A DNA stretch of 64,000 nt from PSRJ01 sp963825305 (lineage in GTDB: Bacteria > Acidobacteriota > Terriglobia > Bryobacterales > Bryobacteraceae), in assembly GCA_963825305.1 (NCBI GenBank), contig CAWGTA010000009.1, positions 496,001 through 560,000 of the forward strand, given 5' to 3'. Of this stretch, positions 55,882-64,000 are shown in pieces. The notes beneath the pieces are model-generated. The model did not search any database. It was given only the letters and a program-made list of their open reading frames with translations, and was not told the origin of the DNA. The position numbers and the translations under genes were made by a program. How positions within the stretch are numbered: the stretch's first letter is position 1; every line of letters begins with the position of its first letter.

Positions 55882-56281
55882 ATGGACATCGCATCGACAC
55901 TTCAGGAACTCTATTCCGAGAGGCAGAAACTGGAGCGCGTTATTGAGGCTTTGGAGGAATTGCAGGCAGCCTGCAGTTCGCACCCAAACCCCCTGCCCTT
56001 CCGCAGTGGTTGGAAAATTCATGAATGCCGAAGAACACGGGGAAGTCTCCCAGCGGATGAAGATGTATTTGGCTAAAGGTGCGCCGGGTTGCGACAAGTT
56101 CGATCCTGGCAGCCCCGAAGCGCGAGATCTTCGCCAACTAATGTCCGTTGCATACGAGGAGTTTCATCAGGCTCACATCGCTTATGAGCATACTTTGTCC
56201 ATTGCCGGCGATCCTACCCCGATCCTGAGTTGTTCACCTTTACCTTGGGATCACCCTCGCTGGGAATCTTGCCGTGCATAA
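55882..56281 (+). pseudogene. Small coiled-coil protein, frameshifted and fused
   Basis: Starts MDIASTLQELYSERQKLERV IEALEELQ, then shifts near 55990 into a frame with VVGKFMNAEEHGEVSQRMKM and a further RDLRQLMSVAYEEFHQAHIA segment. The N-terminal part is a leucine-zipper-like helix; the RxGxKxMNAEE...SxRMK part is typical of a family of small Acidobacteria proteins. The C-terminal third may be from a different small-protein family (compare 56214-56516). Confidence 0.5.
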
Positions 56282-56516
56282 GAAACTCGTGCAGAGTCGT
56301 CGCCACTCTCATGTACTCCCGGCTGGCCTCAGCCTCAGCCATCAGTGCTTTCCTGAAAGCAAGATCGCCGTCTGGTGACGGGATGGCGCGAGAATTGTAA
56401 TCTTGTTGGACGTCTCGGAGGTGGAACGTCGCAGATTTCAGTTGGTGTAAAGCATCCTTCAATCGTTTGCGCCACAGTACCGCAAGCCCTTCAGGTCCGC
56501 TGCCGGCGTTGCCCAT
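56214..56516 (-). CDS. Small helical protein of unknown function
   Basis: A 100-residue protein (MGNAGSGPEGLAVLWRKRLK...) with a GGAGG site before the ATG at 56516. It is mostly helical: KDALHQLKSATFHLRDVQQD and ASREYMRVATTLHEFLMHGK. The PDGDLAFRKALMAEAE segment resembles the tail of the 55882 remnant. Its 3' end overlaps that gene's on the opposite strand. Confidence 0.55.
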   Translation of the reverse strand: MGNAGSGPEGLAVLWRKRLKDALHQLKSATFHLRDVQQDYNSRAIPSPDGDLAFRKALMAEAEASREYMRVATTLHEFLMHGKIPSEGDPKVKVNNSGSG

Positions 56517-56790
56517 AAACATCCTCCAGCAAGCCTTCGTTTTAGAACCAAATTGATCACCGTTTGTCTGTAGTCCAGGCTAGCGAGGAAAGATCAATGG
56601 AATCAGGGTGATCCCGCGTTTTCCCATCCCAAGGCCGTGAATGTAAGATGCACCTCAGCCTCCTAGGATTTTGTTTATTTTGGGCCAGCGAGCAGACAGT
56701 AACGGGTAAACCCGTCGACTCCATTCCGAAGAGGTGCCGGAGGAAGGCGTGAATGATATCGAGACGATGAAGCGGATCGGCCTAGGCGTA

Positions 56791-57090
56791 TCAGGCATCG
56801 CCGGTTGACTGCATACGACCCAAAGACCGGGAAGTATCTGTTGAGAGCCTCCTCGGTCTGGGAGCCACTTCCTTACTCTTGCTCCCTGCTTTCTTGAGCA
56901 GTATTGCTTGGTCAGAGTGGAACCGCGCTGGGACCTTCACGTTCATCGATTTTCGCCCCCCGCGCCGTTCAGATAAGTGTGGACGCGAATTGGAAATCTG
57001 TTGATATTCCTCCAGGCTCGCAATGGCCCGATCTAGCATCTTCATTTCCCGGTGGAGGGATTGAATCAGTTCCTTCAGGTTCAGGTCCAT
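56791..57090 (-). CDS. Small coiled-coil protein with basic tail
   Basis: About 99 residues from MDLNLKELIQSLHREMKMLD with a second helix DRAIASLEEYQQI, then RRGGRKSMNVKVPARFHS and a Lys/Arg/Ser-rich tail. It is a paralog of the 55882 remnant (same order: helix pair, then RRGRKSMN). The 57162 start is longer but lacks conserved sequence; a purine-rich GGAACTGA/AGGAGCG region precedes the chosen start. Possibly nucleic-acid binding; inference only. Confidence 0.5.
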   Translation of the reverse strand: MDLNLKELIQSLHREMKMLDRAIASLEEYQQISNSRPHLSERRGGRKSMNVKVPARFHSDQAILLKKAGSKSKEVAPRPRRLSTDTSRSLGRMQSTGDA

Positions 57091-57453
57091 TAAGCGAGCG
57101 CTCCTTGAGTTGGGGATTTGCTGGAGGAAATGCTTGATTGAGTTGCGCCTGACGTCAGGCATCCCGTTCTCAATGGCTGATTAGGTAGTTGTCGGCGGCG
57201 TCGCAGGAGACAAATCATTGGGAGTGTCCTTTCAAAAGTCTGAAACGCGCAAGATGCATTTCTGCCTGCGAGGATTTCTTTTATTTCGGAACGGTGATCA
57301 GAATCAAACTAGATCCCTATTACTTCCATAACTGCTAGACAGATGGTGCGGTTTGTAGGAATGACTAAGTGCTTACGGAGTGAGCATTGCGACGATTGCG
57401 ATACAAGTAGCCCCTCGGGTGGGCCAAGGTCTAGAGTACCGAGCGGCGCCTGA

Positions 57454-57879
57454 TCAGGCCAGGTCACTCGCGGCAGGGGCTAACAGCTCACGCATCCGTT
57501 GTGTCAGAACACCAGCGACAAATGGTTTCGAGAGGACTGGGATGTTCTCGACGGGACTCTCGGTGTATCCAGACATAAGTAGAACCTTAATTCCGGGTCG
57601 TTCCGTCAAGATCGTCTTTCGCAATTCCAGCCCATCCAAATTCGGCATTTTGACATCGCTCAACAGGGCGTGGATCGTGCCGGGGAATTGACGAGACACA
57701 GAGAGAGCCTGTTCCCCATCGCCAGCCGAGAGCACGAGGTAGCCTTCGTCTTCCAGCGCGATACAGGCCATGTTCCTTACCATTACATCGTCTTCTGCAA
57801 TCAAGACGACACTTCGCTCTACCTGTGAGGGCAGCAGATGCTTAGGATCTTGCACGACTTTGGGTTCCTTGGCCCACAA
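57454..57879 (-). CDS. Single-domain response regulator (island)
   Basis: A 141-residue receiver: VVLIAEDDVMVRN, phospho-acceptor Asp in LLSDVKMPNLDG, Ser in LLMSGYTE and Lys in VLSKPF. The first 25 residues are an extension, and the true start (TTG at 57879 or an internal GTG) is uncertain. It is the only island gene with a clear domain besides the integrase. Confidence 0.78.
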   Translation of the reverse strand: MWAKEPKVVQDPKHLLPSQVERSVVLIAEDDVMVRNMACIALEDEGYLVLSAGDGEQALSVSRQFPGTIHALLSDVKMPNLDGLELRKTILTERPGIKVLLMSGYTESPVENIPVLSKPFVAGVLTQRMRELLAPAASDLA

Positions 57880-58142
57880 GAATTGGTCAAGGATCGCATG
57901 AAATCAAATTGAAACGCTATGAGGCTTTCGGTCCCTTACCGCTGGTACCGACGGCTAAGGGAAGAAACCGAAAACTCTTAAATTAGGTGACCGCAAAGAT
58001 GCTGGGCCGGCCCTTCGGATGAGGCACCCGTGCTCTCGTTACATATGCTGATATATTCCTCAAACCGCCTGCAACGGCGCCCGCGGTCGCGTGAGTGTTG
58101 CAGTGTTGCGTGGGGATTGGAGAAAGAGGGCTGCATTCGGCT
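57880..58142. other. Island segment with a repeated motif, no gene
   Basis: Non-coding in all frames by my reading. It holds the third copy of the island motif (GTGAGTGTTGCAGTGTTGCG, 58091-58110), which also occurs at 55778-55800. Confidence 0.35.
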
Positions 58143-58612
58143 TCAGACCGTAACCCATTCCCGTTGTGAAATTCCGCAACAGAAAACCGTGACATATATG
58201 CGCTTTAGTACTACGCCATGTCCTCCTCCTACGCATTCCCACCCCACTACCTCCATTCTCTTGTACACGCCGGCAATCTTTCCTGACAGAACCTCGCTGA
58301 TTTTGTACCCGCCATCCAACATCAGGACTGCGCCAGTGTAAGTACTGATTTGGTTGGCCCCCTTCGGCCTGAACTCCGACAAGTGTTTGAATTCCGGGCT
58401 GAGGGTCGCCAGAATTTCTGCTCTTCCTTCAACTGGGGATTTTGAGACCAGGTGTTTAACCGAGTGGCAGAAACCTCTCGGCTCCGCAGTTCCACGATCC
58501 TCTGCTTGATCGCTGTCTCAGACTCCAGCGCGCCCTCGAATGCTTTGAAGCTTTGTTCGTACCATGCTAGAGTTTTGGGGGTGACGTTCTTGAGGTATCG
58601 CCGTTCTGTCAT
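58143..58612 (-). pseudogene. Tyrosine recombinase (phage-type integrase) remnant
   Basis: From ATG 58612: MTERRYLKNVTPKTLAWYEQ and SFKAFEGALESETAIKQRIV are the SAM-like core-binding domain of XerC/XerD-type integrases. After a frameshift near 58400 the catalytic domain starts, SPEFKHLSEFRPKGANQIST and GAVLMLDGGYKISEVLSGK, where the box I Arg is Lys. The rest of the catalytic domain (H-x-x-R and Tyr) is missing. It starts 56 bases from the tRNA-Arg and reads away from it, the usual place for an integrase beside its attachment site. Confidence 0.78.
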
Positions 58613-58667
58613 GAACTCGGAGGCAGTACCTCTATTGACTTCTGAAGATTCAAGTTTTTGATTTCAC

Positions 58668-58744
<77 letters not shown>

Positions 58745-58789
58745 TTCAAATCAAGAGGATACGAACCGGTGGCTGGATGGGCGCGACGC

Positions 58790-58874
58790 CCGAGAATGCG
58801 GCGACAGCGTTCCTGGGTGTACGCGACGTAGGTTCGGCCCTCCTTGAAGATCTGAGTGGTGACTGAATCTCCAT
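58790..58874 (-). pseudogene. Possible HicB-type antitoxin N-terminal remnant
   Basis: With GGAGGT before ATG 58874, and one base frame change, the sequence gives VTTQIFKEGRTYVAYTQE, the beta-strand start of HicB-like antitoxins (typically ..IFKEG..YVAY.PEL). The rest of the domain and any HicA toxin are missing. It is short, so the match could be chance. Confidence 0.35.
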
Positions 58875-58906
58875 ACCTCCATGTTTAGCGATTACTGGCG
58901 CACCCG

Positions 58907-59353
58907 TCAGCTAAGCCGCGCCCGCACCTTTTCGCTGAGCGCTTTCCCATCCACCGTCTTCCCGGCCAGTTTGGCCTGCGCCGCCTTCATCACCACGCCC
59001 ATTTGCTTGGCCGACGTCACACCGGTTTCCGTCAGGGCTGCGGCGATGGCCGCTTCAATTTCGGAATCGCTGGCCCCTGCGGGCAGGTATGTTTCGATCA
59101 GCGCGCGCTCCGCCTCTTCCTTCACCGCCTGCTCTTCCCGCCCGCCCTTGCGGAACATGTCCGCGGACTCGGTGCGCTGCTTCATCAGCGACTTCAGCAC
59201 CTGCATCTCGGCCGCTTCGTCGAGCGGCTTGGGTGAATCCACCTTCAGCTTCATCAACGCGGCTTTCATCATGCGGAGCGCGCTGAGGCGGGCTTCGTCG
59301 CGGCTCTTCATCGCCGCTACCATGTCCTGCTGAATCTGATCGATTAAGGCCAT
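58907..59353 (-). CDS. yqeY: GatB/YqeY domain protein
   Basis: A 148-residue YqeY-like protein: MALIDQIQQDMVAAMKSRDE at the N-terminus, then a second helical domain with AAIAAALTETGVTSAKQMGV and MKAAQAKLAGKTVDGKALSE as in the C-terminal domain of GatB. Proposed roles in tRNA-dependent amidation are unproven. It is divergent from the aminotransferase at 59387, 33 bases apart. Confidence 0.9.
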   Translation of the reverse strand: MALIDQIQQDMVAAMKSRDEARLSALRMMKAALMKLKVDSPKPLDEAAEMQVLKSLMKQRTESADMFRKGGREEQAVKEEAERALIETYLPAGASDSEIEAAIAAALTETGVTSAKQMGVVMKAAQAKLAGKTVDGKALSEKVRARLS

Positions 59354-59386
59354 TACGTCTGTTATTCTAAAGTACTAGAAGGCGTC

Positions 59387-60556
59387 ATGCACATTCGAAA
59401 GCAACGTTTATTAACACCGGGACCCACGCCTCTGTATCCGCCGGCCTTGCACGCCATGATGGCGTCGGATATTCATCACCGCACGGAAGATTTCCGCAAG
59501 GCGTATCGGTCCTGCCTCGCCGACCTCAAGGAAGTGATGGGGACGGCGCACGATCTGCTGATGTTCGCGGCCTCGGGCACGGGGGCCATGGATGCAACCG
59601 TGTCGAACCTGTTTTCCAAGGGCGACAAAGTGATTGTCTGCTCGGCGGGGAAATTCGGCGAGCGCTGGGCCGAGATCGCCAAGGCCTACGGGCTCGACGC
59701 CAACGTGCTCACCGTCCCCTACGGAGAAGTAGTTGCGCCCGCGCAGGTGGAAGCGGCGCTGGCCAAAGAGCCGGCCACCAAGGGCGTTTTCGTGCAAGCC
59801 TCGGAAACCTCCACTGGCGCAGCGCACGACGTGCGCGCCATGGCGCGAGCGGTCTCTAAGACGGATGCCATTTTCGTGGTGGATGCCATCACCGGGCTTG
59901 GCACCATGCCGCTGGATATCGACGGCTGGGGCATCGACGTGCTGATCGGCGGCTCGCAAAAAGCGTTCATGATTCCGCCCGGATTGGCATTCCTGTCTAT
60001 CAGCCCCAAGGCCTGGAAATTCACCGAAACGTCTACTCTGCCGCATTACTATTTCAATCTGAAGAAGGAAAAGAAGAGCGGCGACGCGGGCGAATCCAGC
60101 TGGACGCCGGCCACTTCGCTGATTCTGGCTTTAGCGGAAGCGTTGCGATATATCAAACAGCTTGGCATGCCCAAGCTGATCGAAAATGCGGAGATGCTGG
60201 CGCACGCCACGCGCGCGGCGGCGGTCCGTATGGGGCTGGAGCTGTTTGCGCCCGATTCGCCGGCCTCTTCGGCGACCGCCATCAAAGCGCCCGCCGGCAT
60301 GGACTCCGGCGTGATCGTCAAAGAGTTCCGCAGCCGCTTTGGCTCCATCATCGCCAACGGCCAGGGATCGATGAAGGGACAGATCTTCCGCATCGCGCAT
60401 CTCGGATACTTCGATTTCGCGGACCTGTTCGCCGTCATCGCCGGCCTGGAAATTATTCTGAATGCGAATGGCTTCCCGGTGAAGTACGGAACCGGCGTGG
60501 CCGCGGTCGAAGAGATTTACGCGCAGGCCGCGGTGAAGCAGCCGGTGAACGCGTAA
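59387..60556 (+). CDS. Class V aminotransferase, likely phosphoserine (or serine-glyoxylate) transaminase
   Basis: A 389-residue PLP enzyme of the alanine-glyoxylate/serine-pyruvate subfamily: LLTPGPTPLYPP start, SGTGAMDATVSNL, and Schiff-base Lys in IGGSQKAFMIPPG (about residue 192). It is 20 bases upstream of serA. In several bacteria and archaea such class V enzymes replace SerC, so 3-phosphohydroxypyruvate to phosphoserine is the most likely role. Stand-alone serine-glyoxylate transamination is the alternative. Confidence 0.85.
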   Translation: MHIRKQRLLTPGPTPLYPPALHAMMASDIHHRTEDFRKAYRSCLADLKEVMGTAHDLLMFAASGTGAMDATVSNLFSKGDKVIVCSAGKFGERWAEIAKAYGLDANVLTVPYGEVVAPAQVEAALAKEPATKGVFVQASETSTGAAHDVRAMARAVSKTDAIFVVDAITGLGTMPLDIDGWGIDVLIGGSQKAFMIPPGLAFLSISPKAWKFTETSTLPHYYFNLKKEKKSGDAGESSWTPATSLILALAEALRYIKQLGMPKLIENAEMLAHATRAAAVRMGLELFAPDSPASSATAIKAPAGMDSGVIVKEFRSRFGSIIANGQGSMKGQIFRIAHLGYFDFADLFAVIAGLEIILNANGFPVKYGTGVAAVEEIYAQAAVKQPVNA

Positions 60557-60576
60557 CTGCCCGCTCCAAAACATCT

Positions 60577-62169
60577 ATGAATATCTTGATTGCCGAGCCT
60601 CTCGCGCCGGCCGGGATCGAGTTGTTTCAATCCCAGCCGGGATGGAAGACTATCGTTTCCAATCCCAAGGAGTACACCAAACACCTGGCGGACGCCGACG
60701 CGCTGTTGGTGCGCAGCGCGGTCCAGGTTGATAAAGCGGTGCTTGACCAGGCGCCGAAACTGCGCGTCATCGGGCGTGCCGGCGTAGGCGTAGACAACGT
60801 CGATCTGGACGCCGCCACCGAGGCCGGCGTGCTGGTGATGAACACGCCCGGCGGCAATGCCGTCTCCGTGGCCGAGCACACCTTCGCGCTCATGCTGGCC
60901 ATGGCCCGCCACATTTCCCGTGCCGACCATTCCACGCGCTCCGGCAAGTGGGAAAAGAAAAAGTTCATGGGCAACGAGCTGCGCGGCAAGACGCTCGGCG
61001 TGGTGGGGTTGGGCAGCATCGGCCGCGAGGTGGTCAAGCGGGCGCGCGCTTTTGAAATGAACATCCTGGCGCACGATCCTTATGTGACGCCCAAGCTGGC
61101 GCAAGACGCGGGCGCGAGCCTGGTGGAACTTCCGCGCCTTTATGCCGAGAGCGATTACATCACCCTGCACGTGGCTGCCACGCCGGAAACCCAGGGCATG
61201 TTGTCGCACGAGGCCTTCCGCCAGATGAAGCCGGGAGTGAGAGTGGTGAACTGCGCGCGCGGCGAGCTGGTGGATGAAATCGCGCTGCAGGAGGCCCTGG
61301 CCTCGGGGAAGGTGGCGGGCGCGGCGCTCGATGTGTACGGAACCGAACCCCCGCCTGCTGGCTTTCCTCTTTTCAGCGGCGAAGGAGTTGTGGCCACGCC
61401 GCACATCGGAGGGGCCACCGAAGAGGCCCAGGAGATCGTGGGCGTGCGCATCGCCGAACAGGTGGTGGAATACCTCAAGAGCGGTGTCGCCATCAATGCC
61501 GTCAATATGCCCTCCATGAGCCGAGAGCAGTATCGCGCCCTCGGACCCTACGTGGCGTTGGCCCAGCGATTGGGCAACCTGGCGGCGAACCTGGCCGCTG
61601 GAAACCCTTCAACGGTGCGGCTGGTCTACTTCGGCAAGCTCGCCGACAACAACACGAATCTGTTGCGCAGCGCGGGATTGGCCGGCGTGTTGGCGCGTTC
61701 CACTTCGCAGCACGCCAACCTGGTGAACGCCGTGCAGATCGCGGAGCAACGCGGCTGGAACGTCGTGGAGCGCCACGAGCAGCGGGCCAGCAACACCGAT
61801 AGCATCCGCCTTGAAGTGGAGACCGACAAAGGCATCACCTCGGTGGAAGGCGCCATGGTTTTCGATAAGCCCCGCCTGATTCAGGCGGACGGAATCCAGT
61901 GCGATGCCGCGCTGGCCGGGCACCTCACCTTTATGAAGAACCAGGATGTGCCGGGCGTGATCGGCCATGTGGGAACGGTGCTGGGGCGGAACCGCGTGAA
62001 TATCGCCAACTTCTCTTTAGGCCGCAGAGAAGCGCCCCTGCGCCCCGGTGAACCGCTCGAAGCCCTGGCCTTGGTCACTACCGATGAACCGCTCTCAGAG
62101 CAAGTTTTGCAGCAATTGCGCGAAAATCCTGCCGTTCGCTTCGCGCGTTGCGTCGAATTCCGGGACTAG
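60577..62169 (+). CDS. serA: D-3-phosphoglycerate dehydrogenase
   Basis: First step of serine biosynthesis. The 530-residue protein is the long type: N-terminal substrate and Rossmann domains with VVGLGSIGREV, active-site Arg in NCARGELVDE, Glu in DVYGTEPP and His in TPHIGGATEEA, then an intervening domain and a C-terminal ACT domain (NQDVPGVIGHVGTVLGRNRV). Serine feedback through the ACT domain is expected. It forms a two-gene unit with the class V aminotransferase. Confidence 0.95.
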   Translation: MNILIAEPLAPAGIELFQSQPGWKTIVSNPKEYTKHLADADALLVRSAVQVDKAVLDQAPKLRVIGRAGVGVDNVDLDAATEAGVLVMNTPGGNAVSVAEHTFALMLAMARHISRADHSTRSGKWEKKKFMGNELRGKTLGVVGLGSIGREVVKRARAFEMNILAHDPYVTPKLAQDAGASLVELPRLYAESDYITLHVAATPETQGMLSHEAFRQMKPGVRVVNCARGELVDEIALQEALASGKVAGAALDVYGTEPPPAGFPLFSGEGVVATPHIGGATEEAQEIVGVRIAEQVVEYLKSGVAINAVNMPSMSREQYRALGPYVALAQRLGNLAANLAAGNPSTVRLVYFGKLADNNTNLLRSAGLAGVLARSTSQHANLVNAVQIAEQRGWNVVERHEQRASNTDSIRLEVETDKGITSVEGAMVFDKPRLIQADGIQCDAALAGHLTFMKNQDVPGVIGHVGTVLGRNRVNIANFSLGRREAPLRPGEPLEALALVTTDEPLSEQVLQQLRENPAVRFARCVEFRD

Positions 62170-62171
62170 GT

Positions 62172-62594
62172 CTACGCCCCCGCCGCCATTACGCGCCGTT
62201 GCTGGCCGTCGAGCACCTGACGGACCTTGTCGGCCAGCAGGCGCATCGTGAAGGGCCGCTGTACCAGCACCAGCTTTGCGCGAGTCTCCATCCGGCGTGT
62301 CAACTGTCGACTGTTGGTGTCGGAAATATAGACAACGCGCAGGCGAGGGTCTTTGGCTTCCAGGACGCGCGCCAGCTCCTTACCATTCACTTCGCACATC
62401 AGGGCTTCCGTGAGTAAGAGGTCCACTTCCCATCCCCGCTCCTGGTAGTGCTGGAAGGCTTCGGCGGCATTGCGCGCTTCGAGGACCGTGTAACCCTGTT
62501 TGGACAGCATGAAAGCCGCGAGTTTGCGGGTCTCCGGGTCTGGTTCCACCAGCAGAATGGTCTCGCTTCCACGCGGGACGTCTTCCAGCGCCAT
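62172..62594 (-). CDS. Single-domain response regulator
   Basis: A 140-residue receiver-like protein: ETILLVEPDPETRK replaces the usual IL(V/A)DD, the acceptor position has LLLTEALM, where the Asp is apparently Glu (LTEA), and the conserved Lys appears as Arg in LVQRPFT. The start at 62594 has GGAGG seven bases upstream; a longer frame to 62654 lacks conserved residues. With Glu at the phosphorylation position it may mimic a permanently active state; this is an inference. Confidence 0.72.
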   Translation of the reverse strand: MALEDVPRGSETILLVEPDPETRKLAAFMLSKQGYTVLEARNAAEAFQHYQERGWEVDLLLTEALMCEVNGKELARVLEAKDPRLRVVYISDTNSRQLTRRMETRAKLVLVQRPFTMRLLADKVRQVLDGQQRRVMAAGA

Positions 62595-62871
62595 ACCCAC
62601 CTCCGCTAGGATTCTAATTCCCTGCACCTTCGCTTGCAAATACAATCGGAGCAAACAACGTTCCAGACCAAATCCCTGAAAAATCTCTTGAGATCGAAAT
62701 AGAGAACCGGATACTAACTTCAGCTATGGAAACCAAAGTGCTTAATGGTCAGTACCGGATAGTTAATATGCAGCACTTTCCCTGTTGTATGGGACAGTCC
62801 GGAACCGCTAAGATTTGGGCGAGCGAATTCGGCGGCTCGCACCGACCCGCGGAAGGAGCTTCATACCGGAA

Positions 62872-63312
62872 ATGAAAAAAAAGACTAGCGAATTCCCCGT
62901 CTGCGCGCTTCTTGTAGGCGAACATGAACAAGGCCGGCTGTTGCTTCACGAGGTTTTCCGGAATGAGGGATGGCTTCTGCTGGAAGCTCATAACCGCCAG
63001 AAGGCCCTGGAGTGCATCGACAAGCATTCGGTGCAGGTGGTCATCGCCAGTTGCGAGTCCGGTGAGTGGAGTTGGGCTAACGTGCTCGATGACTTGCGGT
63101 GCCGTCGTCACCCACCGCAGTTGATCGTCACTTGCCGGACCGCTGACGAACAGCTCTGGTCCGAGGTTCTGAATTGCGGCGGCTACGACGTGCTGCCCCA
63201 TCCGTTGCAACGCGACGAAATCGAGCGCGTAGTCGCTTCCGCCCGCCGCCAGTTCGACCGGCCTACCCACGCGATGCGCCAGAGTAACGCCGCACGAAGT
63301 TCGGTAGCGTAG
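62872..63312 (+). CDS. Degenerate receiver-domain protein
   Basis: A 146-residue protein (start MKKKTSEFPVCALLVGEHEQ) with receiver-like alternation of strands and helices: LVGEHEQGRLLLHEVF, VVIASCESGEWS at the acceptor strand, LIVTCRTADEQ and a Pro-rich VLPHPLQRDEI where the conserved Lys would be. The phospho-acceptor Asp (ASCESG) and Lys (LPHP) are both absent, so it should not be phosphorylated in the standard way. A longer frame from 62815 lacks conserved sequence. Confidence 0.68.
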   Translation: MKKKTSEFPVCALLVGEHEQGRLLLHEVFRNEGWLLLEAHNRQKALECIDKHSVQVVIASCESGEWSWANVLDDLRCRRHPPQLIVTCRTADEQLWSEVLNCGGYDVLPHPLQRDEIERVVASARRQFDRPTHAMRQSNAARSSVA

Positions 63313-63316
63313 GCGC

Positions 63317-63811
63317 TTACCCGATCGTCGCCAGCGCTTGGCCGGCCGTCACCGTCGCACCTTCTTGCGCATGGATCGCGAGCACACGCCCCGTGCGCGA
63401 AGCCTTGATCTCGTTTTGCATTTTCATGGCTTCCACAACCACGATGCCCTGTCCGGGGCCGACCGCGTCGCCGGGAGCCACCAGAACGCGCACCACTTTC
63501 CCAGGCATCGGCGACGTTAGCGTTTCGCGGCCTTCGCCTGCTGCGCGACCGGACCCGCGGAACCAGCGGCGCGGATCGCGGATCTCGATTTCAAAACGGT
63601 GGCCCTCCACGGTGACAATCAGGGCGCGTTCCGTGCGCTCCACGCTGGCGTCGTAGCTGCGGCCTTCGAGCAGCACGGAATAGATGCCTGGCTCCGGAAT
63701 TTCGACGTCGGCCGAGCGCTCCCTGCCGTCGAAACGAAAGCGGCACGCGGGCGCCGGCGAAACCACCTCCATCTCCTTTTCGGCGCCGTTAATCACTAGA
63801 TTTAATTTCAC
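63317..63811 (-). CDS. Biotin carboxyl carrier protein of an acyl-CoA carboxylase
   Basis: A 164-residue protein starting at GTG 63811 (AGGAG eight bases upstream) whose last 70 residues form a biotinyl domain: TSPMPGKVVRVLVAPGDAV and the biotinylation site EAMKMQNEI (Lys in AMKM). The first half is a family-typical BT/wing domain. It is adjacent to and overlaps (GTGA) the biotin-carboxylase end, as in acetyl-/propionyl-/methylcrotonyl-CoA carboxylases. The substrate cannot be told from this part. Confidence 0.88.
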   Translation of the reverse strand: MKLNLVINGAEKEMEVVSPAPACRFRFDGRERSADVEIPEPGIYSVLLEGRSYDASVERTERALIVTVEGHRFEIEIRDPRRWFRGSGRAAGEGRETLTSPMPGKVVRVLVAPGDAVGPGQGIVVVEAMKMQNEIKASRTGRVLAIHAQEGATVTAGQALATIG

Positions 63812-64000
63812 CGCAGGATCTCCTGGCGACCGGCTGCCAGCCACGGGCTTGTACCGCTAGGGGCCTCCTGTGGCCGGCGGGCTTGGCGCGCCATGTGATC
63901 GATGGCCGCGGCCAGTGCGGCTACCGCGGCTAGATCGGGCGGCGGGGCGGGCGGCTGCGTTGTGGGCCAGGAATTCGTCGATGAAGCCCGTATCGAACTG
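63808..64000 (-). CDS. Biotin carboxylase, C-terminal end (cut by window edge, frameshifted)
   Basis: The last residues, DLAAVAALAAAIDHMARQAR to LAAGRQEILR and a TGA overlapping the carrier start, match the C-terminal tail of acyl-CoA carboxylase alpha subunits; upstream, in another frame, is QFDTGFIDEFLAHN. The frame change is in a C-rich stretch near 63950, where an indel is easy. Most of the gene lies outside the window. Confidence 0.7.
   Translation of the reverse strand, partial: SSIRASSTNSWPTTQPPAPPPDLAAVAALAAAIDHMARQARRPQEAPSGTSPWLAAGRQEILR

Overview
The window is high-GC bacterial chromosome and most resembles a soil member of the Acidobacteriota, order Bryobacterales (the Candidatus Solibacter relatives). 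This rests on gene content: Oar-like TonB-dependent receptors with an N-terminal carboxypeptidase-regulatory domain, a secreted protease ending in the 'Solibacter uncharacterised' Ig-like C-terminal domain (TIGR03437 type), a secreted protein family built on the 'PFEF...LP.G.Y' signature, many single-domain receivers and many secreted amidohydrolases. No rRNA or other strong phylogenetic marker is present, so the placement is an inference.

Layout. 1-4.9 kb: lysine/diaminopimelate operon (asd, lysC, dapB, dapA, dapD, then a receiver protein) with tight or overlapping junctions. 5-8 kb: Tat-exported multicopper oxidase and a PiT phosphate transporter. 8-13.7 kb (minus): small secreted proteins, cstA with its small YbdD-like partner, a frameshifted secreted protein and a SYLF protein. 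13.8-19.8 kb (minus): two large TonB-dependent receptors, the second with about ten frameshifts. 20-24 kb: amidase with an AtzG-like partner, BrkB-like and other membrane proteins, DinB-like protein. 24-31 kb: internally duplicated secreted protein, then tilS-ftsH-HAD phosphatase (minus), kdsC-like phosphatase and a lipase. 31-34.3 kb: DUF3500 and SIMPL-like proteins, then a gene graveyard (serine hydrolase plus YidC tail). 34.3-36.3 kb: Nramp transporter fused to a universal-stress domain behind a promoter with a perfect palindrome. 36-43.7 kb: zincin protease, broken SnoaL-like gene, ankyrin protein, amidohydrolase, 6PGDH-like oxidoreductase. 43.7-46.6 kb: hybrid histidine kinase with receiver. 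46.9-52 kb: two paralogous secreted amidohydrolases flanking a frameshifted cytochrome c/PQQ-propeller gene. 52-54.9 kb: class III aminotransferase plus CoA-acylating methylmalonate-semialdehyde dehydrogenase. 54.9-58.7 kb: a decayed island bounded by a 5' half-tRNA and an intact tRNA-Arg(TCT), with a degenerate tyrosine recombinase beside the intact tRNA. 58.9-62.2 kb: YqeY-like protein, then class V aminotransferase with serA (serine synthesis). 62.2-64 kb: receivers and the biotin-carrier/biotin-carboxylase end of an acyl-CoA carboxylase.

Two things stand out. First, the tRNA-bounded remnant island is the best candidate for a mobile element. Second, several families of dispersed palindromic repeats sit between genes and sometimes supply functional parts, such as a Shine-Dalgarno sequence or both stop codons of convergent genes. 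Many genes carry frameshifts without accompanying nonsense mutations, which suggests sequencing indels in part. The graveyard at 33.7-34.3 kb and the integrase show true decay. I saw no CRISPR array, defence cluster, rRNA, or intact transposase.
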